DNA of 64,000 nt from Mycobacterium paraseoulense (GTDB taxonomy: Bacteria; Actinomycetota; Actinomycetes; Mycobacteriales; Mycobacteriaceae), in assembly GCF_010731655.1 (NCBI RefSeq), contig NZ_AP022619.1:3534001-3598000 (forward strand), read 5' to 3'. Each line of letters opens with the position of its first letter. Positions within the stretch are counted from its first letter, which is position 1. The translations under genes and the position numbers were made by a program. The notes under the pieces were generated by a model that made no database searches, was not told the origin of the DNA, and worked only from the letters and a program-made list of their open reading frames with translations. Below, piece after piece: positions 19,016 through 27,281 of the stretch.

Positions 19016-19549
19016 ATGAAGCGGCTGATTGCCGGGTTCGCGGTCGTCGGATCGGCGTTGACGTTGCTGCCCGGCCCGACCGCCGGCGCGGCCAGCAACA
19101 CCGCCACCACGTTGTTCCCGCTGGACGGCCCCAACCAGCTGGAGACGCGCACCGTCCTCAACTGCTTCAAGTCCGACGGCCACTGCGACTTCACCGCCGG
19201 GGCGGACATGCTGACGCCCGACGGACCGACCGGTTTCCCGCCCGGCCTGTGGGCCCGCCAGACCACCGAGATCCGGTCGTCGAACCGGCTGGCCTACCTC
19301 GACGCGCACGCCACCAGTCAGTACGAGCGGGTGATGAAATCGATGGGGTCCGACGAGATCACCACGGTCTACTTCGGGGAGGGCCCGCCGGACAAATACC
19401 AGACGACCGGCCGCATCGACTCCACGGATTGGCAGACGGGCCAGCCCAAGACCGACAACAACGTCATCGTCTGCACCCACATCCAGGTGGTCTACCCCGG
19501 GGTCAACATCACCTCGCCCAGCACCTGCGCCCAGACCACGTTCTCCTAG
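19016..19549 (+). CDS. Secreted conserved hypothetical protein (Rv3572 type)
   Basis: A 177-residue protein with a cleavable signal peptide (MKRLIAGFAVVGSALTLL, cleavage probably after the AGAA stretch near residue 30) and four cysteines in the mature part, which may form two disulfides. No lipobox is present. It corresponds in place and length to Rv3572, next to kshB. Nothing in the sequence indicates function. The ATG at 19016 has GAGAGGGGAG just upstream. It lies 50 bases after kshB and may be co-transcribed, which would place it under KstR. Confidence 0.75.
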   Translation: MKRLIAGFAVVGSALTLLPGPTAGAASNTATTLFPLDGPNQLETRTVLNCFKSDGHCDFTAGADMLTPDGPTGFPPGLWARQTTEIRSSNRLAYLDAHATSQYERVMKSMGSDEITTVYFGEGPPDKYQTTGRIDSTDWQTGQPKTDNNVIVCTHIQVVYPGVNITSPSTCAQTTFS

Positions 19550-19577
19550 AGCCGTTGGCGGCGAGGCGGTTCCGCCG

Positions 19578-21701
19578 CTAGCGCGGCAGGCCGAGGAGCC
19601 GCTCGGCGGCCACGGTGAGCAGGATCTGCTCGGTGCCGCCGGCGATGGTGAGGCAGCGGGTGTTCAGGAAGTCATAGACCGCGTGGTTGCGGACCAGGCC
19701 GCCGCCCTCGGAGACGTCCATCATGTATTCGGCCAGCGCCTGCCGGTACCGCACCCCGATGAGCTTGCGCACGCTGGACTGCGCACCGGGGTCCTGCCCG
19801 CCCACGGCGAGTTGGGCGATGCGCTGGTCCAGCAGGGCGCCGGTCTGGGCGATGACGATCAACCGGCCGAGCCGATCCTGCTGCGCGGCATCGAGGTCGA
19901 GCTCCGCCAGCACCTTGAGCAACTCCTCCATCGGGTTGCCCAGCGCGGTGCCGGTGGCCATCGCGATGCGCTCGTTGGCCAGCGTGGTCCGGGCCAGCCG
20001 CCAGCCGTCGTTCACCGCGCCGACCACCAGCTCGTCGGGGACGAACACGTTGTCCAGGAAGACCTCGTTGAACAGCGAGTCGCCGGTGATCTCGCGAAGC
20101 GGGCGGATCTCGGTGCCCGGCGCCTTCATGTCCACCAGGAAGTAGGTGATGCCCTTGTGCTTGGGTGCGTCGGGATCGGTACGCGCCAGGCAGACACCCC
20201 ACCGCGCCTTGTGCGCCGCCGACGTCCACACCTTCTGGCCGGTGAGCAGCCAGCCGCCCTCGCCGCGCACGGCCTTGGTGCGCAGCGACGCCAGGTCGGA
20301 GCCGGCTCCCGGTTCGGAAAACAGCTGACACCAGAGGAATTCGCCACGCAGGGTGCCCGGCACGAAGCGCTCGATCTGCTCCGGCGTGCCGTGCTCGAGG
20401 ATGGTCGGCGCCGCCCACCAGCCGATCACCAGGTCCGGGCGGACCACGCCGGCCGCCGCCATCTCCTGATCGATGAGCAGCTGTTCGGCCGGTGACGCGG
20501 CACGCCCGTATGGCGCGGGCCAGTGCGGCGCCTGCAGCCCGGCCTCGGCGAGCGCCGCCTGGCGCTTCGCTTCGGGCAGCGCGGCGATCTCGGCGACGGC
20601 CGCGGCGATTTCCGCGCGCTGGCCCTCGACGTCGGTGAGGTCGATACCGAGGCGTCGTCGCACACCGGCCTGGGTCAGTTCGGTGACGCGGCGCAACCAG
20701 CGCTCGGCGCCGCCGAGGAAGCGGCCGATGGCGTGCGCCCGGCGCAGGTACAGGTGCGCGTCGTGCTCCCAGGTGCACCCGATCCCGCCGAGGACCTGGA
20801 TGCAGTCCTTGACGCTGGCCTTGGCGGCCGCGATGCCGATGCTCGCAGCGAGGGCGGCCGCGATGGCGAACTGGTCCGGGTCGGACTCGGCCGCGGCGCG
20901 TGCGGCGTCGGCGGCGGCCACCTCGGCCTGCTCGGCGCGACACAGCATCTCCGCGCACAGGTGCTTGACGGCCTGAAAGCTGCCGATCGGCTTGCCGAAC
21001 TGCTCGCGGACCTTGGCGTAGTCGACGGCGGTGTCCAGTGACCACCGGGTCACGCCGGCCGCCTCGGCCGCCAGCACGGTCGCCGCCAGTTCCTCGACGC
21101 GTTGACCGGATTCCGCCACGACGGTGGCTGGAGCGGATGCGAGGACCACCCTGGCCAGTGGCCGGGAGAAGTCGGTGGCCTCCAGCGGCTCGATGTGCAC
21201 TTCCCGCGAGGCGGTGTCGACGAGCAGCCACTTCCCGTCGGCGGGCAGCAGCAGGACGCCGCCCTCGGCGGCGCCCAGCACCACGGGCAGGACACCCGAC
21301 GCGCGCGAGGTTTCGCCGTCGTATTGGGCGGCACCCTCCAGCGCCAGCCCCGCGAACCGTTCGCCGGCGGCCAGTTGCGCCAGCAGGTCGGGATCGGTGA
21401 CGACGAGCGTCGCCAGCGCCGTGGTCGCGACCGGCCCGGGAACCAGCGCCTTGGCGGCTTCCTCGACCATCGCGCACAGGTCCTCGACGCTGCCGCCGGC
21501 CCCGCCGTGGTCCTCCGGGATTGCGACGCCGAAGATGCCCAGCTCGGCCAGGCGGCCGAACACCGGGCGCCACGCGTCCGCGTCGCCCCGCTCGACCTCG
21601 CGGATCGCCGTCGTCCCGCCGGGCCCCGATGTCGCGTTGCGCGCCCAGTCGCGCACCAGGGCGCGCGCGGCGAACTGTTCGTCTGTGACGGTCGCTACCA
21701 C
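19578..21701 (-). CDS. fadE34: Fused two-domain acyl-CoA dehydrogenase FadE34 (ChsE3)
   Basis: A 707-residue protein made of two complete acyl-CoA dehydrogenase domains. The N-terminal half (1 to about 345; YAKVREQFGKPIGSFQAVKH, GGIGCTWEHDAHLYLRRAH) resembles partner subunits such as FadE32/33. The C-terminal half (FSEPGAGSDLASL, LTGQKVWTS, GGTEQILLTVAAERLLGLPR) resembles the catalytic FadE30/31 type. One chain thus equals the alpha+beta pair of the heterotetrameric enzymes. ChsE3 dehydrogenates the five-carbon sterol side-chain CoA thioester. It starts at GTG 21701, divergent from kstR, with a KstR operator between them. Confidence 0.93.
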   Translation of the reverse strand: MVATVTDEQFAARALVRDWARNATSGPGGTTAIREVERGDADAWRPVFGRLAELGIFGVAIPEDHGGAGGSVEDLCAMVEEAAKALVPGPVATTALATLVVTDPDLLAQLAAGERFAGLALEGAAQYDGETSRASGVLPVVLGAAEGGVLLLPADGKWLLVDTASREVHIEPLEATDFSRPLARVVLASAPATVVAESGQRVEELAATVLAAEAAGVTRWSLDTAVDYAKVREQFGKPIGSFQAVKHLCAEMLCRAEQAEVAAADAARAAAESDPDQFAIAAALAASIGIAAAKASVKDCIQVLGGIGCTWEHDAHLYLRRAHAIGRFLGGAERWLRRVTELTQAGVRRRLGIDLTDVEGQRAEIAAAVAEIAALPEAKRQAALAEAGLQAPHWPAPYGRAASPAEQLLIDQEMAAAGVVRPDLVIGWWAAPTILEHGTPEQIERFVPGTLRGEFLWCQLFSEPGAGSDLASLRTKAVRGEGGWLLTGQKVWTSAAHKARWGVCLARTDPDAPKHKGITYFLVDMKAPGTEIRPLREITGDSLFNEVFLDNVFVPDELVVGAVNDGWRLARTTLANERIAMATGTALGNPMEELLKVLAELDLDAAQQDRLGRLIVIAQTGALLDQRIAQLAVGGQDPGAQSSVRKLIGVRYRQALAEYMMDVSEGGGLVRNHAVYDFLNTRCLTIAGGTEQILLTVAAERLLGLPR

Positions 21702-21810
21702 CCTGGGGACCTCCGCGTCCTTCGATTCGGCGTGATGTGGGGCCTATGGCCCCTAGCTCTCGATTGTCCTGCCTGCCTCGGGTCGCTGCGCAACCCGCCT
21801 CCTCGCAGAC

Positions 21811-21824
21811 TAGAACGTGTTCTA
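21811..21824. promoter_or_regulatory. KstR operator between fadE34 and kstR
   Basis: TAGAACGTGTTCTA is a perfect palindrome and a full match to TnnAACnnGTTnnA. Its place in the 264-base divergent gap implies control of fadE34 and autoregulation of kstR. Nothing else recognisable was seen in this gap. Confidence 0.92.
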
Positions 21825-21965
21825 ATAGTGCCAGCGATCGACCGTCAAGTCGAACGCCATCACAGCAGCACACGCGGCTGTCCCGGCGGTACGGAGGTGG
21901 GAAATTCACACTCAGCATGCGTATCGTTTGCAAGCGAGCCGCCAGGAACAGGAGCCACCCAGCAG

Positions 21966-22637
21966 ATGCCCGCCAGCGCCAACTCGAAGGCCACCTCGAG
22001 CCACGCTTCGGACTCGCAGCCGCGCGAGGTCATGAACGTGGCCGTATTGGCCGAGTCCGAACTCGGCTCTGAGGCACAGCGGGAACGACGCAAGCGCATC
22101 CTGGACGCCACCATGGCCATCGCCTCCAAGGGCGGCTATGAGGCGGTCCAGATGCGCGCCGTCGCGGACCGCGCCGACGTGGCGGTGGGCACGCTGTACC
22201 GGTATTTCCCGTCGAAGGTGCACCTGCTGGTCTCGGCGCTGGGCCGCGAATTCAGCCGCATCGACGCCAAGACCGACCGCTCGTCGGTCGCCGGGGGCAC
22301 GCCGTTTCAGCGGCTGAACTTCATGGTCGGCAAGCTCAACCGGGCGATGCAGCGCAATCCCCTGCTCACCGAGGCGATGACGCGTGCCTACGTCTTCGCC
22401 GACGCGTCGGCGGCCAGCGAGGTCGACCAGGTGGAGAAGCTCATCGATTCGATGTTCGCCCGGGCCATGGCCGACGGCGAACCGACCGAGGATCAGTACC
22501 ACATCGCCCGGGTGATCTCCGACGTCTGGTTGTCCAACCTGCTCGCCTGGCTCACCCGGCGCGCCTCGGCGACCGACGTCAGCAAGCGACTGGACCTGGC
22601 CGTGCGGCTGCTGATCGGCGACACCGAAGGCAAGTAG
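21966..22637 (+). CDS. kstR: TetR-family repressor of cholesterol catabolism KstR
   Basis: A TetR regulator, 223 residues from the ATG at 21966 or 201 from the ATG at 22032. The earlier start has AGGAG upstream; the later one gives MNVAVLAESELGSEAQ, close to the annotated M. tuberculosis protein, so the true start is open. The HTH lies in QMRAVADRADVAVGTLYRYFPSK. KstR represses upper sterol-degradation genes and is released by CoA thioesters of sterol metabolites. Identity with the remembered KstR sequence is very high through the core. Confidence 0.94.
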   Translation: MPASANSKATSSHASDSQPREVMNVAVLAESELGSEAQRERRKRILDATMAIASKGGYEAVQMRAVADRADVAVGTLYRYFPSKVHLLVSALGREFSRIDAKTDRSSVAGGTPFQRLNFMVGKLNRAMQRNPLLTEAMTRAYVFADASAASEVDQVEKLIDSMFARAMADGEPTEDQYHIARVISDVWLSNLLAWLTRRASATDVSKRLDLAVRLLIGDTEGK

Positions 22638-22641
22638 CCCG

Positions 22642-23721
22642 CTAGGCGGGCGGGCCGGCGGTGCGGCCCCGGATCAGCTCGGTGCCCAACACCTCGACCA
22701 CCGGCAGGCCCGACCGCGGCGGACTCAACAACAGCTCACCCGCCCGGCGGCCCTTCTGCAGGCTCGGCTGCGACACCGTGGTCAACCCCCGGCCGAGCGC
22801 GTCGGGCACGCCGTCGAAACCGGTGACGGTCATCTGCCCGGGAACGTAAATGCCATGCGCGCGAAGGTAATCCATGGCGGATAGGGCCAATATGTCCGCC
22901 GTGCACATCAGCGCGGTGATCCGCGGATTGGCCTCCAGCGCCGCCTTGGCGGCGGTCCCCCCGGACTCCGGCAGGTGCTCGTAGCTCTCCACCACGGTCA
23001 GCGCGTCGCGGTCGACGCCGGCGGCGGTCATCGCCTCCCACACCCCGATGATGCGTTCGCGCTGGACGTCGAAGGCCGGCGACCGCAACCGGGCGGCGTC
23101 CACCAGCCCTTGCCTGCGGTCCCGGCCCAGCCGCATGGTCAGGAGCCCGATGTCGCGATGCCCGAGCCCCAGTACGTAGTCCGCCAGCTCACGCATCGCG
23201 GCCCGGTCGTCGATGCCGACCCGGGACACGCCGGAGAGCCCCTTCGGCTGGTCGACGACCACGACCGGCAATCGGCGCTGCAGGACGACCTGCAGGTAGG
23301 GGTCCTCCTCGCAGACCGAATACACCACGAAGCCGTCCACGCCGGCACCGAGCACGGCGCCCATTCCGTCCTCGACGCTTCGGCCGGGCCCGACCGCCAC
23401 CAGGAGCAGTCCCTGCCCCAGCTCCTCGCACGACTGGGCGACGCCCGCGACGAAGTCGCGGGCCGCGGGGTCGCTGAAGAAGTAGGTCAGCGGTTCGGCC
23501 ATCACCAGCCCGACCGCACCCGCCTTGCGGGTGCGCAGGGACCGCGCCACCGGGTCGGGGCCCGGGTAGCCCAGCCGCTTGGCCGTCGCAAGCACGCGCT
23601 CGCGCAGGTCGGCGGAGAGCTGGTCCGGCCGGTTGAAGGCGTTGGAGATCGTGGTGCGCGAAACCTTCAGTTCGTCGGCCAGCGATGCCAGAGTCGCACG
23701 CCGGCGCGATGCGGGACTCAC
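22642..23721 (-). CDS. LacI-family transcriptional regulator (Rv3575c type)
   Basis: A 359-residue LacI/GalR regulator. The N-terminal HTH and hinge (ATLASLADELKVSRTTISNAFN, then LGYPGPDPVARSLRT) precede a periplasmic-binding-protein-like effector domain with IDDRAAM and TGFDGVPDALG. The start is GTG at 23721. Its stop is four bases from the kstR stop. It is divergent from the metal ABC transporter, but that operon carries a Zur-like operator instead, so a link between them is unproven. The ligand is unknown. Confidence 0.85.
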   Translation of the reverse strand: MSPASRRRATLASLADELKVSRTTISNAFNRPDQLSADLRERVLATAKRLGYPGPDPVARSLRTRKAGAVGLVMAEPLTYFFSDPAARDFVAGVAQSCEELGQGLLLVAVGPGRSVEDGMGAVLGAGVDGFVVYSVCEEDPYLQVVLQRRLPVVVVDQPKGLSGVSRVGIDDRAAMRELADYVLGLGHRDIGLLTMRLGRDRRQGLVDAARLRSPAFDVQRERIIGVWEAMTAAGVDRDALTVVESYEHLPESGGTAAKAALEANPRITALMCTADILALSAMDYLRAHGIYVPGQMTVTGFDGVPDALGRGLTTVSQPSLQKGRRAGELLLSPPRSGLPVVEVLGTELIRGRTAGPPA

Positions 23722-23778
23722 ATTCGCTGACGCTACAGCGACTCCGGATGCACCCGGCCGCCGCCACTCGTCACTTTG

Positions 23779-23799
23779 TAATGGAAACGATTTTCATTA
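23779..23799. promoter_or_regulatory. Zur-type operator upstream of the metal ABC transporter
   Basis: A 21-base inverted repeat, TAATGGAAAC-G-ATTTTCATTA, with 8 of 10 arm positions matching. It has the shape of mycobacterial Zur boxes (AATGAAAAN-NTTTTCATT). It lies 50 bases upstream of the binding-protein gene and suggests zinc-dependent repression; a Fur-family relative is possible. Confidence 0.8.
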
Positions 23800-23806
23800 G
23801 TATCAT

Positions 23807-23830
23807 GGTCGGCCGGTCGGCCGGTCGGCC
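23807..23830. repeat. Triple 8-bp tandem repeat GGTCGGCC in the transporter leader
   Basis: Three perfect head-to-tail copies of GGTCGGCC occupy the region between the Zur-like box and the GTG of the binding-protein gene. Each unit is GC-rich and near-palindromic, so the leader RNA could fold. Copy number could vary by slippage. Confidence 0.75.
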
Positions 23831-23848
23831 GGCGAGAGGAATTCGGAC

Positions 23849-24793
23849 GTGCGCATGGCGCTCAAGCGGGGACGAAACGCGGTGCGCGCGGCGCTGCGCT
23901 GGCTGCCCGCCGGGCTGGTGGTGCTCGCCGGCGGCGCGGTCAGCGGTTGCGCCGGCCCGGCGCATCCGCACGCGGCCGCCGTCGTGGCCTCCACCGGCGT
24001 GTGGGGCAGCGTGGCGCGCGCCGTCACCGGCGGTCACATCGGGGTGACGTCGATCCTGACCGGGAGCGACATCGACCCGCACTCCTACCAAGCCAGCCCC
24101 TCGGACGCCGCCGCCATCACCGACGCCACCCTGGTCGTGTACAACGGCGGCGGCTACGACCCGTGGGTCGAACAGGTGCTGGCCGGGCATCCCGGAGTCC
24201 AAGCGGTCGGCGCCTACTCGTTCCTGCCAAGGACCACCGCGGGCGGGCAGCCCGCCAACGAGCACGTCTTCTACGACCTCGACGTCGCCAAAGCGGTCGC
24301 CCTCGCCATCGCCGACCGGGTGGCCGCCCTCGACCCGGCCCACGCCGCCGACTACCGGGCCAACGCCGCCGGGTTCTGCCGCGGCGCCGACGAGGTCGCC
24401 ATCACCGAGCACGCCATCGCCACCGCCTACCCCGGCACCGCGGTCATCGCGACCGAACCGGTCGGCTACTACCTGCTGGCGGCGTCCGGTCTGGTCAACC
24501 GCACGCCGCCCGCCTTCACCGCGGCCAACGAGAACGAGACGGATCCCGCACCGGCCGACATGGCGTTCGTCCTCGACCTGATCGACCACCGTCAGGTGTC
24601 GGCGCTGCTGGTCAATCCGCAGACGTCCACCGTCGCGATCAACGGGTTGCGAAACGCCGCGCGGCGCTCGGGCGTGCCGGTGACCGAGGTGAGCGAAGCC
24701 CTGCCCGACGGAACCGATTACCTGACCTGGCAACGCAACACGGTCAACCGACTGCTGGCCGCGCTGCAGTCGGGCCGGGCCGTACAGCCGTGA
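23849..24793 (+). CDS. Metal (zinc/manganese) ABC transporter substrate-binding lipoprotein
   Basis: A 314-residue cluster A-I (ZnuA-like) binding protein. The signal ends in a lipobox with C34 (AVSGCAG). Candidate metal ligands are H78 (GSDIDPHSYQ), H139 (NEHVFYDL) and the glutamate or aspartate of later conserved loops. The His-rich loop typical of proteobacterial ZnuA is missing. The GTG at 23849 is the only start that keeps the whole signal peptide. It is the first gene of a three-gene operon behind a Zur-like box, so zinc is the likeliest substrate. Confidence 0.85.
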   Translation: MRMALKRGRNAVRAALRWLPAGLVVLAGGAVSGCAGPAHPHAAAVVASTGVWGSVARAVTGGHIGVTSILTGSDIDPHSYQASPSDAAAITDATLVVYNGGGYDPWVEQVLAGHPGVQAVGAYSFLPRTTAGGQPANEHVFYDLDVAKAVALAIADRVAALDPAHAADYRANAAGFCRGADEVAITEHAIATAYPGTAVIATEPVGYYLLAASGLVNRTPPAFTAANENETDPAPADMAFVLDLIDHRQVSALLVNPQTSTVAINGLRNAARRSGVPVTEVSEALPDGTDYLTWQRNTVNRLLAALQSGRAVQP

Positions 24794-25614
24794 GCCTGGA
24801 TGCGGCCCCGGCCGTCGACCCCTACCCGGACACCGTCTCGCTGCGCGGTGCCCGGCTGGCGTTCGGTGACCGCGTGCTGTGGGACCACCTCGACCTGTCG
24901 GTGTCCCGCGGCGAGTTCATCGCGGTCCTGGGCCCCAACGGCAGCGGCAAGACGTCGCTGCTCAAGGTGCTGCTCGGGCAGCTGTCGCTGTCCGGCGGTG
25001 TCGCCCTGATAGACGGCAAGCCGATGAACTCGGGCAGCGGCCGCGTCGGCTACGTGCCGCAACACCGGCCGATGGACCGCGACGTGATGCTTCGGGGACG
25101 CGACCTGGTCCGGCTGGGCGTCGACGGACACCGCTGGGGCGCCATGCCACTGAAGTCCGCCGGCCGGGCCCGCCGCCGTGCGGCCGTGGCCGGCGCGCTG
25201 CGCCAGGTCAACGCCGAACACCTGGCGGACGTGCGCGTGGGTGTGATGTCGGGCGGCGAGCTGCAGCGGATGCGCATCGCGCAGGCTCTGGTCAGTGATC
25301 CGATGCTGCTGCTGTGCGACGAGCCGCTGCTGGCACTGGACCCGGCGAACGCGAAGCTGGTGTCGGCGCTCATCGACCGCCGCCGCCGGGACGCCGCGAC
25401 CACCGTCATCGTCGTCACCCACGACGTCAACGCGATCCTGCCGTACGTGGACCGGCTGGTGTATCTGGTCGACGGACGGTTCCGGATCGGCACCGTCGAA
25501 GAGGTGATGACGACGGAGACACTCTCCCTGCTGTACCGGGCCGACATCCAGGTGGTGAAGGTCAATGACCGCTACGTGGTGGTGGGCGACACCAACGACG
25601 GTGCCCACCCGTGA
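24790..25614 (+). CDS. Metal ABC transporter ATP-binding protein (ZnuC-like)
   Basis: A 274-residue ABC ATPase with Walker A GPNGSGKTS, signature MSGGELQRMRIAQAL, Walker B MLLLCDEP and switch His in VVTHDVN. It follows the binding protein with a GTGA start/stop overlap and is followed by the permease in the same fashion. It powers metal import through the membrane permease. The C-terminal extension after residue 235 (LYRADIQVVKVNDRYVVVG) is typical of this cluster. Confidence 0.88.
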   Translation: MSLDAAPAVDPYPDTVSLRGARLAFGDRVLWDHLDLSVSRGEFIAVLGPNGSGKTSLLKVLLGQLSLSGGVALIDGKPMNSGSGRVGYVPQHRPMDRDVMLRGRDLVRLGVDGHRWGAMPLKSAGRARRRAAVAGALRQVNAEHLADVRVGVMSGGELQRMRIAQALVSDPMLLLCDEPLLALDPANAKLVSALIDRRRRDAATTVIVVTHDVNAILPYVDRLVYLVDGRFRIGTVEEVMTTETLSLLYRADIQVVKVNDRYVVVGDTNDGAHP

Positions 25615-26471
25615 ACCACCGGCTCACCGACGTCCTGGCCCACCTGCTCGACTTCGACATCACCGCGCACCTGCTCGGGCACGACTTCGTTCGGCAAGCG
25701 CTGCTCGCCGCCGTGCTGCTTGGACTGGTGGCCGGGTTGATCGGGCCGTTCATCGTGATGCGTCAGATGTCGTTCGCCGTGCACGGCTCCAGCGAATTGT
25801 CCTTGACCGGAGCGGCTTTCGCGCTGTTGGTCGGCGTCGAGGTGGGAGTGGGGGCGCTGATCGGCAGCGCCCTGGCCGCCGCGCTGTTCGGCGTCCTGGG
25901 GCGGCGGGCCCGCGAACGTGATTCGGTGATCGGCGTGGTGCTGGCCTTCGGGCTGGGCCTGGCGGTGCTGTTCATCTACCTGTACCCGGGGCGGACCGCG
26001 ACCAGCTTCGCCCTGCTCACCGGCCAGATTGTCGGCGTCGGCTACACCGGGCTGACCATGCTGGCGCTGGTGTGCCTGGTCGTCATCGCCGTGCTGGCCA
26101 CCTGTTACCGACCGCTGCTGTTCGCCACGGTCGATCCGGATGTCGCCGCGGCCCGCGGCGTCCCCGTCCGCGCGCTGGGCATCGTGTTCGCCGCGCTCGT
26201 CGGGGTGGTGGCCGCCCAGGCCGTGCAGATCGTCGGGGCGCTGCTGGTGATGTCGTTGCTGATCACCCCGGCCGCCGCGGCCGCCCGAGTGGTGGCCTCG
26301 CCCGCGGCGGCGATGGTGGCCTCGGTCCTCTTCGCCGAGGTTTCCGCCGTCGGCGGCATCGTGCTGTCGCTGGCGCCCGGTGTCCCGGTGTCGGTCTTCG
26401 TCGCAGGCATCTCGTTCCTGATCTATCTGGTCTGCTGGGTGCTGGGGCGCCGGCAGGAAGTCGCCGCCTAA
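25611..26471 (+). CDS. Metal ABC transporter permease (ZnuB-like)
   Basis: A 286-residue integral membrane protein of the ABC-3 family with about eight hydrophobic segments. GPFIVMRQMSFAVHGSSELSLTG is the typical N-terminal signature, and AAQAVQIVGALLVMSLLITPAAAA the conserved late helix. The GTG start overlaps the ATPase stop. Together with the two genes before it, it forms a complete high-affinity importer. This operon is absent between Rv3575c and lppH in M. tuberculosis as I recall that locus. Confidence 0.88.
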   Translation: MNHRLTDVLAHLLDFDITAHLLGHDFVRQALLAAVLLGLVAGLIGPFIVMRQMSFAVHGSSELSLTGAAFALLVGVEVGVGALIGSALAAALFGVLGRRARERDSVIGVVLAFGLGLAVLFIYLYPGRTATSFALLTGQIVGVGYTGLTMLALVCLVVIAVLATCYRPLLFATVDPDVAAARGVPVRALGIVFAALVGVVAAQAVQIVGALLVMSLLITPAAAAARVVASPAAAMVASVLFAEVSAVGGIVLSLAPGVPVSVFVAGISFLIYLVCWVLGRRQEVAA

Positions 26472-26508
26472 GCTGGTCGGCACAGACGGGCCCCGCGTCC
26501 GAAAGGCT

Positions 26509-27222
26509 GTGGTGCGTAGGCAATTCCCGATCCTCCTGCAGGCAGCGCTGTGCGCCCTGGCGGCCGGCTGCACCACCGTCGTCGGCGGCAGCGCCGCGCC
26601 CGCGGACACCCGCGGTCCGTTGCCGCAGGCCCCGGTGGCGGTCACCGCCCTGGACGCGCTGCTGCTCGACGCCAGGAAGATCAACGACATCCTGGGTGCG
26701 GGAATGCGGATCCGGTATCGCACGCAGGACATGTGGGACTCGAGCCCGACGTTCAGCGACTCGACCTGCTTGGCGATGGCCGGACCCGCCCAGCGGATCG
26801 TGTATGCCGACACCGGCTGGACCGCGGTGCGCGGCGAGCGACTGGACGACAGCTTCGACGACCCCGAGGTGCGCAACGACTCGGTCACCCAGGCCGTGAT
26901 CGCCTACCCCGCGGCCCGCCAGGCCAACACGTTCTACGACGCCTCGGTCCGGAGATGGTCCGCCTGTGCCAACCGCCGCTTCGTCGACCATGCCCCCGGC
27001 CGGCCCGAGATCGCGTGGGCGGTGGCCGATGCCCACAAGGTCGGCGGCACGCTCAGCACGTCTGAAGAGCAGGAAGGCAGCGCGGACGACTGGCGGTGCC
27101 AGCGCGCGCTGACCGTCCGCAACAACATCGTCGTCGATGTGGCCGCCTGCGGCTCCTTCCTGTCCGGTGGGGCCGCCGTCGACGTCGCCCAACAGATCGC
27201 GGCCGCGGTCGTCACCCGGTAG
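26509..27222 (+). CDS. lppH: Lipoprotein with a PknH-like extracellular sensor domain (LppH type)
   Basis: A 237-residue lipoprotein, the same length as recalled for Rv3576. The lipobox is LAAGCTT near residue 20. The mature part has the PknH_C-type fold features: WTAVRGE, an early STCLAM cysteine, WSACANR, WRCQRAL and DVAACG, giving four cysteines that can make two disulfides. This domain occurs outside the membrane in kinase PknH and stand-alone lipoproteins and probably binds a ligand. GTG 26509 or the adjacent GTG 26512 is the start. The gene is downstream of the transporter with its own 37-base gap. Confidence 0.82.
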   Translation: MVRRQFPILLQAALCALAAGCTTVVGGSAAPADTRGPLPQAPVAVTALDALLLDARKINDILGAGMRIRYRTQDMWDSSPTFSDSTCLAMAGPAQRIVYADTGWTAVRGERLDDSFDDPEVRNDSVTQAVIAYPAARQANTFYDASVRRWSACANRRFVDHAPGRPEIAWAVADAHKVGGTLSTSEEQEGSADDWRCQRALTVRNNIVVDVAACGSFLSGGAAVDVAQQIAAAVVTR

Positions 27223-27281
27223 CGACGGGCGAAGACGACCGCCTCTAAGGATGGCGCGGCGTCGCCCCATAAGCTGGGCGG

